64,000 nt of DNA from Streptomyces morookaense. Lineage in GTDB: Bacteria; Actinomycetota; Actinomycetes; Streptomycetales; Streptomycetaceae. The DNA is taken from NCBI RefSeq assembly GCF_013030945.1, contig NZ_JABBXF010000044.1:49919-113918 (forward strand), in the 5' to 3' direction. The notes under the pieces were generated by a model, which saw only the letters and a list, made by a program, of their open reading frames with translations, was not told the DNA's origin and did no database searches. Shown piece by piece: positions 31,417 through 42,701 of the stretch; position 1 is the first letter of the stretch; every line of letters starts with the position of its first letter. The position numbers were made by a program, and so were the translations under genes.

Positions 31417-32148
31417 ATGGCGGAGCAACTGCAGGAGATGCCCACCGACTGGCAGCGTGCCCTGGCGATCGTCGCCCACCCCGACGACCTGGAGTACGGC
31501 GCCTCCGCCGCCGTCGCCACCTGGACCGATGCCGGACGCTCCTGCGTCTACGTGCTGGCCTCCTCCGGCGAGGCGGGCATCGACACCCTCGCCCCCGCCG
31601 AGGCCGCCCCGCTGCGCGAGCGCGAACAGCGGGCGAGCGCCGCGGCGGTCGGGGTACGGAGCGTGGAGTTCCTCGGGCACCCCGACGGCATCATCGAGTA
31701 CGGCACCGCGCTGCGCCGGGACTTCGCGGCCGCCGTCCGGCGCCACCGCCCCGAACTCGTCCTCACCCTCAACCACCACGACACCTGGGGCGGCACCGCC
31801 TGGAACACCCCCGACCACCGCAACGTCGGCCGGGCCGTCCTGGACGCCGTCGCCGACGCGGGCAACCGGTGGATCTTCCCCGACCTCGCGGAGCAGGGCC
31901 TCCAGCCGTGGAACGGGGTCCGGTACGTGGCCGTCGCGGGCTCCCCGCGGCCGACCCACGCGGTCGACGCGAGCGCGGGGTTCGAGCGCGCCGTGCAGTC
32001 CCTGCTCTGCCACCGCACCTATATCGAGGCGCTGACCGCAGACGATCCGGAGGGCTACTGCCGGTCCTTCCTGGAGAGCGCCATGAACCGCACCGCCGAG
32101 CGGTTCGGCGGCCGCCCCGCCGTCGCATTCGAACTCGTCACCCGCTGA
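31417..32148 (+). CDS. PIG-L/LmbE-family N-deacetylase
   Basis: 243 residues from ATG 31417 with AAGGAGA. Zinc motif AHPDD (AIVAHPDDLEYGA) and the distal His in DHRNVG are present; TLNHHDTWGGT is also typical. The family hydrolyses N-acetyl groups from GlcNAc-linked substrates (MshB, BshB, GlcNAc-PI) or specialised metabolites. It is divergent from the importer operon (158-bp gap) and overlaps the 3' end of the phosphatase gene by 11 bp. Possible roles: thiol metabolism or tailoring of the isonitrile product; context cannot decide. Confidence 0.88.
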   Translation: MAEQLQEMPTDWQRALAIVAHPDDLEYGASAAVATWTDAGRSCVYVLASSGEAGIDTLAPAEAAPLREREQRASAAAVGVRSVEFLGHPDGIIEYGTALRRDFAAAVRRHRPELVLTLNHHDTWGGTAWNTPDHRNVGRAVLDAVADAGNRWIFPDLAEQGLQPWNGVRYVAVAGSPRPTHAVDASAGFERAVQSLLCHRTYIEALTADDPEGYCRSFLESAMNRTAERFGGRPAVAFELVTR

Positions 32149-33298
32149 CCTTCGTCGGCGCCCGTTCCATCACCAGCACGGCCACGTCGTCCTGCAGCCG
32201 CCCGCCGGTGTGCGCGACGAGGTCGTTCTGCAGCCGGGCCAGCAGTTCGGCGGTCGGCAGCGCGGACCAGGCGGTGAGCCGCTCGGTCAGCGGATAGAAC
32301 GCGCCGTCCGGCGCCCGCGCCTCGGTCACCCCGTCGGTGCAGGCCAGCAGCCGGGCCGTCGGCGGCAGCGTGACGCGCTGGGCGGTGCGGGGCGCCGCCA
32401 CCAGGTGCCCCAGGCCGAGCGGCAGGCCGGGCTCCGCCGCCTCCAGTTCGCGTACGCCGCCGTCCGGGCCGAGCAGGAACGGTGCCAGATGCCCGCAGTC
32501 CACGAGCACCAGGTGGATCCGGTCGTCCCCGCCGGCGGGCCCGGGCTCCTCCGCGCCGAGGACCAGGGCCGTCACGAACTCCTCCGACGCCCGCATCCGT
32601 ACCTCCTCCGGCGGTATGCGGGCGTCCGGCTGCGACCTCGTCTGGTACTCGGCCGACCGGTGGTAGCGCTGGAGTCCCTGCTCCATCGCCTCCACGCCGC
32701 TGACCAGGTCCCGCCGGTGGTACGCCGCCTCCCGGAAGGCGGTGAGCACGGCGGCCCCCGCGCCCAGGGTGCCGAGCCCCTTGCCCCGGACGTCGCCGAT
32801 GAGCACCCGGGTGCCGTACGGGGTGTCGACGACCTCGTAGATGTCGCCCCCGATCAGCGCCTCCCGCTGCGAGGACACGTAGAAACCGTCCACCAGCACG
32901 CCGTGCGTGCGCAGCGGAAGCGGCCGCAGCAGGGCCCGTTGGGCGGCCTCGCCGGTGGCCCGCACGCGGTCGAGCAGCGCGTCCTCGTCCCGCCGCAGCC
33001 GGGCCACGGCGACGGCCGCGCCGACCATGAGGACGTTGCCGAGGATCGCCCCGACGCGGTCGACCAGGGTCACCTCGGAGGGCAGCATCACCCCGTGGCG
33101 GGTCACCATCAGGACGAAGTCGACGGCGCCGACGAACAGCGTCTGGCGGTACGTGCACAGCACCGCCGCCAACACCGGTGCCAGGGCGGCGTAGACGTCC
33201 AGCCGCAGGGCCGCACGGGTCACCAGGTCCAGCCAGACGACGGCGGTGAGATAGGCCAGGACCAGCGCGAAGGGCAGTCTGCGCGACAGGGGGCGCAC
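32138..33298 (-). CDS. SpoIIE/PP2C-type membrane protein phosphatase
   Basis: 386 residues from GTG 33298, with GGAGG 8 bases upstream. Four or five N-terminal membrane helices (LPFALVLAYLTAVVWL onwards) are followed by a coiled linker and a PP2C catalytic domain with metal-binding Asp residues in GGDIYEVVDTPYG, IGDVRGKGLGTLGAGA, LLACTDGVTEA and LQDDVAVLVM. There is no sensor (PAS/GAF) domain. Such phosphatases regulate sigma/anti-sigma switches in Streptomyces. No anti-sigma or antagonist gene is adjacent. Confidence 0.88.
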   Translation of the reverse strand: MRPLSRRLPFALVLAYLTAVVWLDLVTRAALRLDVYAALAPVLAAVLCTYRQTLFVGAVDFVLMVTRHGVMLPSEVTLVDRVGAILGNVLMVGAAVAVARLRRDEDALLDRVRATGEAAQRALLRPLPLRTHGVLVDGFYVSSQREALIGGDIYEVVDTPYGTRVLIGDVRGKGLGTLGAGAAVLTAFREAAYHRRDLVSGVEAMEQGLQRYHRSAEYQTRSQPDARIPPEEVRMRASEEFVTALVLGAEEPGPAGGDDRIHLVLVDCGHLAPFLLGPDGGVRELEAAEPGLPLGLGHLVAAPRTAQRVTLPPTARLLACTDGVTEARAPDGAFYPLTERLTAWSALPTAELLARLQNDLVAHTGGRLQDDVAVLVMERAPTKVSG

Positions 33299-33371
33299 CG
33301 GGGCAGACCTCCGCGGACAGGGACGGACCGACCCGTCCAGCCTTCCACGGGCGGTCCGCCCCGGCCACCGG

Positions 33372-34475
<1,104 letters not shown>

Positions 34476-34500
34476 GGGGTCAGGGTAGGCCCGGTCACCC

Positions 34501-35343
34501 TCACACCGTCAGCCGCAGTCCGTCCGCCACGATCATGTCCGCCGTCACCAGCGCCTGTTCCGCCACCACCCGCGTCATGAAGACGAACGGCGGGATCACG
34601 GGCGGCACCGGCAGTCCGTCCGGGGAGAACGTCACACACAGCACGCCCTCCAGGCAGCCGCTGAAGCGCGTGAGGTAGAGGGTCACATGGCCGCTGAGGT
34701 CCAGTTTCCCGGCCGCCAGGCCGAGTTCGCGCGTCTTCAGGCGGTAGTCCGTCAGCGAGGCGGCGCCCATCGTCAGCACCAGAACCTTCAGCGGGCCGTC
34801 GGCCGTCGGCACCCGGTCGATCCCCGCGAAGGCGAACCCCCGTGGCGCGAAGCGCGATGTGGTGACGGATGCGGGCTCCGCCGCCGCGCGGAGGATCCGG
34901 TCCGTGCCGTCTCCCGCGGGGACGAGCGCCGCCAGGAGCACGACCGGCAGTGCGGCGGCGAGTGTCCCCGAGGAACCCCCGCGGGAGGCGCGCGGCGTCC
35001 AGCCGAACCCCATCGCGCTGCCCGCGATGCCCAGCAGCATGCCGGCCAGGAAGCCGCCCAGGTTCGTCGCGGCGAACGAAAGCACCGACAGGATCAGCGC
35101 GTTGATGCTGACGTAGTGCCGCGCCGACGGCAGCCACCACAGGAACTGGCCCGCGGCGATCAGCGCCAGGCCGATCCCGATCGCGGCCAGGCCGCCCAGC
35201 CCCAGGCTCACCAGCACGGTCAGCGGCGACAGCGGGACCACCAGCAGTTCCGTCCCGCCGAGCATCAGCAGCAGCCCGGCCCAGAAGGGCCGGGTCCGCC
35301 GCCAGGACCGGAACGCGGCGCGGGCGTCCGGCCTCAGAAGCAC
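34501..35343 (-). CDS. DUF6114-family membrane protein
   Basis: 280 residues from GTG 35343, which overlaps the preceding stop by 10 bp. Several helices (FWAGLLLMLGGTELLVVPL, LVSLGLGGLAAIGIGLALI, SINALILSVLSFAATNLGGFLAGMLLGIAGSAMGFGWTP) precede a C-terminal extracytoplasmic domain with two cysteines (GCLEGVLCVTF). DUF6114 and DUF6230 genes travel as a pair behind TetR genes in Streptomyces. Function unknown; presumably a membrane complex with the DUF6230 protein. Confidence 0.8.
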   Translation of the reverse strand: MLLRPDARAAFRSWRRTRPFWAGLLLMLGGTELLVVPLSPLTVLVSLGLGGLAAIGIGLALIAAGQFLWWLPSARHYVSINALILSVLSFAATNLGGFLAGMLLGIAGSAMGFGWTPRASRGGSSGTLAAALPVVLLAALVPAGDGTDRILRAAAEPASVTTSRFAPRGFAFAGIDRVPTADGPLKVLVLTMGAASLTDYRLKTRELGLAAGKLDLSGHVTLYLTRFSGCLEGVLCVTFSPDGLPVPPVIPPFVFMTRVVAEQALVTADMIVADGLRLTV

Positions 35344-35948
35344 TGCTTGCCGTCCATGCCGACCGCGAGCCGCAGGCCCTTGAGGCGGAAGTTGCCGCCG
35401 GTCGCCGACCAGGCGTGCGAGCGCACCCCGACCACGGTGATGTCCCCGGCCTGGAGGCCGAACTTGCCCGGTTCGCCCTTCACGTCCGGCACCCGGTCCA
35501 GGGTGGACGCGTCGCGGCCGATCTGCGCGGTCCCGAAGCGGGCGTCGCCGACGAGGTCCTCGCCGTCGATGACGAGGCTGTCCGCCGTCACCTGCCCGGC
35601 GTCGCCGCCCGCGGTGAGCCGGAAGGTGACCTTGCCCAGCGGCGTGTCCACGGACGCCGACTGGCAGATGTCGCTCAGGGTCGCGTCCCCGATGCCCAGC
35701 AGGGCGACCGGGTGGCCCTTGCCGTCCACGGCCCGGTCCGTCTGGACGTACGAGGCCAGGCCCTTGCTCGTCAGCTTCCCGGACAGGACCTGGAAGTTGG
35801 TGCCCGAGACCGCGAACGAGGCGGCGAGGGCGCCCTGCGCCATCACCACGCCCATCGCCGCCACCGCGGCCAGGGCGGGGACGGCGACAACGGCGGTCCT
35901 CCTCCAGGCAGTTCGGCCCTCGGGCAGACGTCGGTCGGATCCGCTCAC
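35334..35948 (-). CDS. DUF6230-family exported protein
   Basis: 204 residues from GTG 35948 (GGGAGGA upstream). One N-terminal membrane/signal helix (AVVAVPALAAVAAMGVVMAQGALAA) and an extracytoplasmic beta-rich domain (FAVSGTNFQVLSGKLTSKGL) with two cysteines far apart (SDICQS, GKQCF). Partner of the DUF6114 protein by overlap. Probably repressed by the divergent TetR. Confidence 0.82.
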   Translation of the reverse strand: MSGSDRRLPEGRTAWRRTAVVAVPALAAVAAMGVVMAQGALAASFAVSGTNFQVLSGKLTSKGLASYVQTDRAVDGKGHPVALLGIGDATLSDICQSASVDTPLGKVTFRLTAGGDAGQVTADSLVIDGEDLVGDARFGTAQIGRDASTLDRVPDVKGEPGKFGLQAGDITVVGVRSHAWSATGGNFRLKGLRLAVGMDGKQCF

Positions 35949-36028
35949 TGCTTCCTCCCGCAGGGAGTGAGTGGTGGGGCTCTCTGCGATACTGCGGACG
36001 TCCGGTGCTTGGGAGACTAGGACCGAAT

Positions 36029-36043
36029 TTGAACAATAGTCAA
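36029..36043. promoter_or_regulatory. Putative TetR operator TTGA-N7-TCAA
   Basis: TTGAACAATAGTCAA is an imperfect inverted repeat in the 80-bp gap between the DUF6230 gene and the divergent TetR. On the minus strand TTGACTATTGTTCAA also offers a -35-like TTGACT, which fits repression by binding. Confidence 0.5.
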
Positions 36044-36658
36044 CAGTGCGGTACGGGCCGTTCCCGTTCGCGGCGTGCCGAACTCATCGCCATCGGGCGG
36101 AAGTTGTTCGCCGACACGTCCTACGACGCCCTGTCGGTGGACGACATCGCCCGGCACGCGGGTGTCGCCAAGGGCCTGATCTACTACTACTTCAAGAACA
36201 AGCGCGGCTACTACCTGGCGATCATCGAGGACTCCGTCGCCGAGCTCGTGGTGCGCGCGGCCTCCACCCACGACCTGCCGCCCGCCGAGCGCGTGCAGCA
36301 CACGGTGGACGGGTACTTGCGCTATGCCCAGCACCACCAGGCGGCCTACCGGGCGATCGTCACGGGCGGCGTCGGCTTCGACGCCGAAGTGCTCGCGCTG
36401 CGGGACGGCGTCCGCGAGCAGCTGGTGCTGGCCATCGCCCGCGGCGCCTGGGGCCGCGGCGACGTCCCCCTCGTCGCCCGCACCGCACTGATCGGCTGGC
36501 TCGCCGGCGTCGAGGGTGTCACCCTGGACTGGCTGAACCACCAGGGGCTGCCGCGCGAGGTGGTGTGCTCGCTGCTGGTGCGGTGGCTGGGCGACACACT
36601 GCGGATGATCGAGGACTACGCACCGGAGTGCCCGGCGCCGGCACGGAGCGGGCCGTGA
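36029..36658 (+). CDS. TetR-family transcriptional regulator
   Basis: 209 residues from TTG 36029 (AGGA 8 bases upstream; GTG 36005 is longer). HTH: DALSVDDIARHAGVAKGLIYYYFKNKRGYY, with a typical ligand-binding C-terminal domain. Divergent from the DUF6230-DUF6114 pair, which it most likely represses. Close to its start the inverted repeat at 36029-36043 overlaps the first codons, so autoregulation is likely. Confidence 0.88.
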   Translation: MNNSQQCGTGRSRSRRAELIAIGRKLFADTSYDALSVDDIARHAGVAKGLIYYYFKNKRGYYLAIIEDSVAELVVRAASTHDLPPAERVQHTVDGYLRYAQHHQAAYRAIVTGGVGFDAEVLALRDGVREQLVLAIARGAWGRGDVPLVARTALIGWLAGVEGVTLDWLNHQGLPREVVCSLLVRWLGDTLRMIEDYAPECPAPARSGP

Positions 36659-36685
36659 GGGCGCCGGGGGCACCGGTCCGCTGCG

Positions 36686-37906
<1,221 letters not shown>

Positions 37907-37954
37907 GGGTTCTCCTCGGTGGGGTGGGGAGATCAAGCGTTGGGGAACCGTAGA

Positions 37955-37988
37955 AGGACTAGACCAGTTGGGTCAATGGTTCGGACCA
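37955..37988 (-). promoter_or_regulatory. Chitinase promoter direct repeats / DasR-responsive element
   Basis: On the minus strand TGGTCCGAACC (37988-37978) and TGGTCTAGTCC (37966-37956) are 22 bp apart and flank a TTGACC -35-like hexamer. Streptomyces chitinase promoters carry such 12-bp direct repeats, and ACTGGTCTAGTCC matches the dre consensus ACTGGTCTAGACCACT closely. N-acetylglucosamine-responsive control is expected. Confidence 0.7.
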
Positions 37989-38199
37989 AAACGGGGGAGA
38001 CCCCCGAGGGGGCTCCGTCACGATCCGTCAACCCGTGACGCAGAGCCCCCGATCGGGCATACTCCGAGTCGCCACAGCCGCAGGTCACGCCTAGTCCGAG
38101 ACCCGGCAACGTGATCGTCGACTGGGCACCCACGGTGACGGCGCCGCCACCCTTGCGCGCCGGCCGCCGCAGCGCCCTGACAGGGAGGAGAGCGCCCCC

Positions 38200-39372
38200 A
38201 TGACCGACCACGGCCCACAGCCGGTGGAGCGTCAGCTGCCCACCGAGGAGGCCCGCGATCTGATCGCGCTCGTACGCGAGCTCGTCCAGCGGGAGATCAG
38301 GCCCCGTGCCGCCGAGGAGGAGGACGCCGGGCACTTCCCCCGTGAGGTCTTCCGGCTGCTTTCCCGCTCGGGGCTGCTCGCCCTGCCGTACGCCGAGGAG
38401 TTCGGCGGCGGAGCGCAGCCGTACGAGGTCTACCTGCAGGTCCTGGAGGAACTCGCGGGCGCCCGGCTCACCGTGGGCCTCGGCGTCAGCGTGCACACGC
38501 TCGCCTGCCACGCCCTCGCCGGGTACGGCACCAAGGAGCAGCAGGCGGAGCACCTGCCCGCCATGCTGGGCGGCGGTCTGCTCGGCGCGTACTGCCTCTC
38601 GGAGCCGTCCTCCGGCTCGGACGCGGCCTCCCTGCGCACCCGCGCCACCCGCGACGGCGACACCTGGATCCTCGAGGGCACCAAGGCGTGGATCACCCAC
38701 GGCGGGGTCGCGGACTTCTACACCGTGCTCGCCCGCACCGGCGGCGAAGGCGCCCACGGCATCACGGCGTTCCTCGTGCCGGGCGACGCCCCCGGCCTCA
38801 CCGCGGCGGCGCCCGAGCGCAAGATGGGGATGAAGGGATCGCCCACGGCGCAGCTGCACTTCGACGGGGTGCGCGTACCCGACGCACGCCGCATCGGCGA
38901 CGAGGGCCAGGGCTTCGCCATCGCCCTCTCCGCCCTCGACTCGGGGCGGCTCGGCATCGCGGCCTGCGCGATCGGCGTGGCCCAGGCGGCGCTGGACGAG
39001 GCCCTGGCCTTCGTCGAGGAGCGCCGGCAGTTCGGGCGGCCGCTCGCCGACTTCCAGGGCCTGCGCTTCCTGCTGGCCGACATGGCCACGCAGATCGAGG
39101 CGGGCCGCGCCCTCTACCTGGCCGCGGCGCGGCTGCGGGACCAGGGGCTGCCGTTCTCCAAGCAGGCCGCCATGGCGAAGCTGTTCTGCACCGACGCCGG
39201 GATGCAGGTCACCACGGATGCGGTGCAGCTGATGGGCGGTTACGGGTACACGGCGGACTTCCCGGCGGAGCGGTACATGCGGGAGGCGAAGGTTTTGCAG
39301 ATCGTGGAGGGCACCAACCAGATCCAGCGGATGGTGGTGGCCCGGCACCTGGCCGGGCCCGAGTCCCGGTAG
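38200..39372 (+). CDS. Acyl-CoA dehydrogenase (classical)
   Basis: 390 residues from ATG 38200 with GGGAGGAG. FAD motif YCLSEPSSGSDAASL, WITHGGVADFYTV, HFDGVRVPD, and the C-terminal QLMGGYGYTADFPAERYMRE with catalytic Glu in IVEGTNQIQ. The length and motifs match short/medium-chain acyl-CoA dehydrogenases of beta-oxidation or branched-chain degradation. The neighbour is unrelated. Contrast with 8432-9961, where the catalytic Glu is Asp. Confidence 0.93.
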   Translation: MTDHGPQPVERQLPTEEARDLIALVRELVQREIRPRAAEEEDAGHFPREVFRLLSRSGLLALPYAEEFGGGAQPYEVYLQVLEELAGARLTVGLGVSVHTLACHALAGYGTKEQQAEHLPAMLGGGLLGAYCLSEPSSGSDAASLRTRATRDGDTWILEGTKAWITHGGVADFYTVLARTGGEGAHGITAFLVPGDAPGLTAAAPERKMGMKGSPTAQLHFDGVRVPDARRIGDEGQGFAIALSALDSGRLGIAACAIGVAQAALDEALAFVEERRQFGRPLADFQGLRFLLADMATQIEAGRALYLAAARLRDQGLPFSKQAAMAKLFCTDAGMQVTTDAVQLMGGYGYTADFPAERYMREAKVLQIVEGTNQIQRMVVARHLAGPESR

Positions 39373-39386
39373 TTGCCGGTACTACG

Positions 39387-39541
39387 GCGCCCCGTCAGGG
39401 GCGCGGGAAACCGCGCGACCAGCCCCCACCGGCCCGAAGTTGATGTACCACCCCAGAGGTCCGGGGCGGAGCCCCGGGTAGTTCGGCTGCGGGCGCGTCG
39501 TGATTGCTCGCGCAGTTCCCCGCGCCCCTTCGGGGCGCGGG
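39387..39541. repeat. Intergenic palindromic repeat, full-length copy 1
   Basis: Outer arms GCGCCCCGTCAGGGGCGCGGG and the 3' GCGCAGTTCCCCGCGCCCCTTCGGGGCGC region; internal CCGGGGCGGAGCCCCGG palindrome. The same layout occurs at 61881-62030 and 63781-63940, with shorter copies at 42198, 46441 and 58182. Confidence 0.85.
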
Positions 39542-39548
39542 AATTGGC

Positions 39549-39908
39549 CTAGTGGGCGACCCGCAACGGCCGGGAGCCCGGGCCGCCGATGTGGGAGAAC
39601 GGCTGGGTGCGCCAGTCCAGACTCTCCGGCAGCGTCAGCAGGAGCGCCGTGTCGAGCCCCTGGGCCTCCGCCGCGTCGTCCGCCGGGCCGGCCTCGTCCG
39701 CGCTGCTGCCCGAGCCCGGGCAGACCGTGAGCCCGAACGGGTTCCACGGGGACGGGCACAGGGCGTGCTCGGGAAGCGCCTCCTCGTCGGGGAGCAGCGC
39801 GATCGGCCGGGCGCAGGCCGGGCAGACCACCCGGAACATCTCGGTGATCTCGTAGCCCTCGTACAGGCCGCCGTCGCTCTCGTGATCGGTGCGTTCCGGG
39901 CTGGGCAT
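39549..39908 (-). CDS. Small CxxC protein, probable zinc-binding
   Basis: 119 residues from ATG 39908 (GGGGGAGAAAG upstream). An acidic N-terminus is followed by VVCPACARPIALLPDE, then ALCPSPW and LTVCPGSG, so four Cys could bind zinc. C-terminal half is Ala/Asp rich. No known family. Divergent from the Lrp regulator (191 bp). Confidence 0.7.
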   Translation of the reverse strand: MPSPERTDHESDGGLYEGYEITEMFRVVCPACARPIALLPDEEALPEHALCPSPWNPFGLTVCPGSGSSADEAGPADDAAEAQGLDTALLLTLPESLDWRTQPFSHIGGPGSRPLRVAH

Positions 39909-40099
39909 AGTCTTTCTCCCCCTCGACTGTCCGGCCGGACCCCGTCTCGGCCACAGCAAGCACTTCCCTGGCGGCGAGGCCGGTAATCGCTCCGGCCGGG
40001 AGGACACGGGTGCATGCCTGTGGCGTTCATCACATACTTTGTGCGCCAGAGGTGCAGCCGACTGTGCCGGGCGCACGCGGACCCAGTAGGTTGATCCGC

Positions 40100-40543
40100 G
40101 TGGAGGAGTTGGACAGAGAGATCGTGGAACTGCTCGTCAAGGACGGGCGGATGAGCTACACCGACCTGGGCAAGGCCACCGGCCTGTCCACCTCGGCGGT
40201 GCACCAGCGCGTACGGCGTCTCGAACAGCGCGGCGTGATCCGGGGCTATGCGGCGGTGGTCGACCCCGAGGCGGTCGGGCTGCCGCTCACCGCGTTCATC
40301 TCGGTGAAGCCCTTCGATCCCAGTGCCCCCGACGACATCGCGGACCGACTGGCCGAGATCCCCGAGATCGAGGCCTGCCACAGCGTGGCCGGGGACGAGA
40401 ACTACATCCTCAAGGTGCGGGTGGCGACGCCGCTGGAGCTGGAGCACCTGCTGGCCCGCATCCGCTCGCTGGCCGGGGTCTCCACGCGGACGACCATCGT
40501 CCTGTCGACCCCGTACGAGGCCCGGCCGCCGCGGGTGGGCTGA
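40100..40543 (+). CDS. Lrp/AsnC-family transcriptional regulator
   Basis: 147 residues from GTG 40100 (AGTAGG upstream; TTG 40091 possible). HTH in MSYTDLGKATGLSTSAVHQRV, followed by the RAM ligand-binding domain (LTAFISVKPF, CHSVAGDENYILKVRV). It probably senses an amino acid. Amidohydrolase starts 24 bp after its stop, so it may control or share a transcript with it. Confidence 0.9.
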   Translation: MEELDREIVELLVKDGRMSYTDLGKATGLSTSAVHQRVRRLEQRGVIRGYAAVVDPEAVGLPLTAFISVKPFDPSAPDDIADRLAEIPEIEACHSVAGDENYILKVRVATPLELEHLLARIRSLAGVSTRTTIVLSTPYEARPPRVG

Positions 40544-40567
40544 CCGGCCCGGGGCAGAATGACCCCC

Positions 40568-42187
40568 ATGAGCCAGTCCACTGAACCGCTCCGTACCGTC
40601 CTGCTGCGCAACGGCACCGTGCACAGTCCCGCCGACCCGTTCGCGACGGCGATGGTGGTGGAGCGCGGCAGCGTGGCCTGGGTCGGTTCCGAGGGGGCCG
40701 CGGACTCCTTCGCCGACGGGGTGGACGAGGTCGTCGACCTCGACGGCGCGCTCGTCACGCCCGCGTTCACCGATGCGCACGTGCACACCACCGCCACCGG
40801 TCTCGCGCTCACCGGTCTCGACCTCACCGGCGCCCGCACCCTCGGCGAGGCGCTCGACCGGGTGCGGGCGCACGCCGCCGCGCGCCCCGCGGACCGGGTG
40901 CTGCTCGGGCACGGGTGGGACGCCAGCCGCTGGCCCGAGCAGCGGCCCCCGTCCCGCCGGGAGCTCGACGAGGCGACCGGCGGGCGTCCCCTCTATCTGA
41001 CCCGCGCCGACGTCCACTCCGCCGTTGTCACCACCGCCCTGCTCGACCTCGTCCCGCAGGTCGCCGCCGGCGACGGCGCACCGCTCACCGGTGACGACCA
41101 CCACGCCGTGCGCGCCGCCGCGCTCGGCAGCATCGGTGCCGCCCAGCGCACGGAACTGCAGCGCGCCGCGCTGGCCCACGCGGCCTCGCTCGGCATCGGC
41201 TCCGTCCACGAGTGCGCAGGGCCGCAGATCTCCGGCACCGAGGACTTCACCGGTCTGCTGCGGCTGGCGGCCGAGGAGCCGGGCCCGCGCGTCACCGGCT
41301 ACTGGGCCGAGGCCCTCGCCTCCGCAGCGGACGCGGAGCGCATCCGCGAGCTCGGCGCGCACGGCGCGGCCGGCGACCTCTTCGTCGACGGCTCGCTCGG
41401 CTCGCACACCGCCTGCCTGCACGCCCCCTACACCGACGCGCCCGGCCGCACCGGCACCGCGAACCTGGACGCCGCGGCCGTCGCCGCACACGTCGCCGCC
41501 TGCACCGAGGCCGGCATCCAGGCGGGCTTCCACGCCATCGGCGACGCCGCGCTCACCGCCGTCGTCGAGGGCGTGCGCGCCGCCGCCGACAAGATCGGCC
41601 TCGCCGCCGTCCGCGCCGCCCGGCACCGGGTCGAGCACGCGGAGATGCTCACCCCCGAACACATCGCCGCCTTCGCGGAGTTCGCCCTCACCGCCTCCGT
41701 GCAGCCGGCCTTCGACGCCGCCTGGGGCGGCGAGGACGGCATGTACGCGCAGCGCCTGGGCCGCGAGCGGGCGCGCATGCTCAACCCGTACGCCGCGCTG
41801 CTGCGCGCCGGGGTGCCCCTGGCGCTGGGCTCCGACAGCCCCGTCACCCCGCTCGACCCGTGGGGCACCGTCCGGGCCGCCGCCTTCCACCGCACGCCCG
41901 AGCACCGTGTCTCGGTCCGGGCCGCCTTCACGGCGCACACCCGCGGCGGCTGGCGGGCGATCGGCCGCGACGACGCGGGCGTGCTGGTGCCGGGTGCGCC
42001 CGCGGACTACGCGGTGTGGGCGGCGGGCGACCTGCTGGTGCAGGTCCCGGACACCCGGGTGGCCAACTGGTCCACCGACCCGCGCTCGGGCACGCCGGGG
42101 CTGCCGGACCTCACGCCGGGTGCTGCGCTGCCGGTGTGCTTGCGCACGGTGGTCGGGGGGCGGGTCGTCCACGAGGGACGGGTCTAA
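40568..42187 (+). CDS. YtcJ-like amidohydrolase
   Basis: 539 residues from ATG 40568 (MSQSTEPLRTVLL); ATG 40559 would add three. Metal-dependent amidohydrolase barrel: TPAFTDAHVHTTATG (HxH), a DxxG turn, HAIGDAAL, RHRVEHAE and LALGSDSPVTPLDPW. The DUF/YtcJ subfamily has unknown natural substrates, often exo-acting amidases. Follows the Lrp regulator and precedes lnt by 514 bp. Confidence 0.88.
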   Translation: MSQSTEPLRTVLLRNGTVHSPADPFATAMVVERGSVAWVGSEGAADSFADGVDEVVDLDGALVTPAFTDAHVHTTATGLALTGLDLTGARTLGEALDRVRAHAAARPADRVLLGHGWDASRWPEQRPPSRRELDEATGGRPLYLTRADVHSAVVTTALLDLVPQVAAGDGAPLTGDDHHAVRAAALGSIGAAQRTELQRAALAHAASLGIGSVHECAGPQISGTEDFTGLLRLAAEEPGPRVTGYWAEALASAADAERIRELGAHGAAGDLFVDGSLGSHTACLHAPYTDAPGRTGTANLDAAAVAAHVAACTEAGIQAGFHAIGDAALTAVVEGVRAAADKIGLAAVRAARHRVEHAEMLTPEHIAAFAEFALTASVQPAFDAAWGGEDGMYAQRLGRERARMLNPYAALLRAGVPLALGSDSPVTPLDPWGTVRAAAFHRTPEHRVSVRAAFTAHTRGGWRAIGRDDAGVLVPGAPADYAVWAAGDLLVQVPDTRVANWSTDPRSGTPGLPDLTPGAALPVCLRTVVGGRVVHEGRV

Positions 42188-42701
42188 GCGGACCTTCACG
42201 CCCCGTAGGGGCGCGGACCTGACGGGGCGCCCCGCGCCCGAACGAGTGATGCGGAGATCATCGCGTACCGCCGAACGACGTGCCGTCGGCCTGTCGCGCC
42301 GGCGCCCCATCTGCCGTACTGACCTGCTGATTTGAGGAAGCCACGCAGGTGGCGAGGGTGTTGACACGGTGCGGCCTGCGGCCGGTAGGTTCTGCCGAGT
42401 CCACCACAGGACGTCCGGCCGGCAGATCTCCGCGCAGTCGTCGACCGTCCGCTGGGCCATGGGGCGGGGTGCCGGTCAGGCAGCCCGCCACTGGGAGCCA
42501 GGTCCAGCGTGCGGTGGCGAGGGATGGTTCCGCCCGTCCGGCAGGTGCGACCCGGGTGGGGCCCGGACGTTCAGTAGACAACGGCTCTCGGCCGCCGCAG
42601 CCAGCGGATGCCCGGGCCGGCCCGAAGGACGCCGGGCCCCCATTCAGCGGCTTCGGGTACGGTCGGCTTCTGCACCCCGAAGCTGTCAGGAAGGCGCGAC
42701 C
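42188..42701 (+). other. 514-bp gap upstream of lnt with repeat remnant and promoter-like sites
   Basis: 42198-42240 is a partial copy of the intergenic repeat. A TTGACA (42361-42366) with TAGGTT 19 bp later resembles a vegetative promoter, and TACGGT (42658-42663) is a Streptomyces-like -10 nearer the gene. No coding sequence was supported. The long leader could hold control elements. Confidence 0.45.

Noticed and set aside
28329..31520. One very long minus-strand open frame across three importer genes
   Set aside because: Only its last 262 codons are a real gene; the rest is an out-of-frame shadow of the permease and lipoprotein caused by the high GC content.
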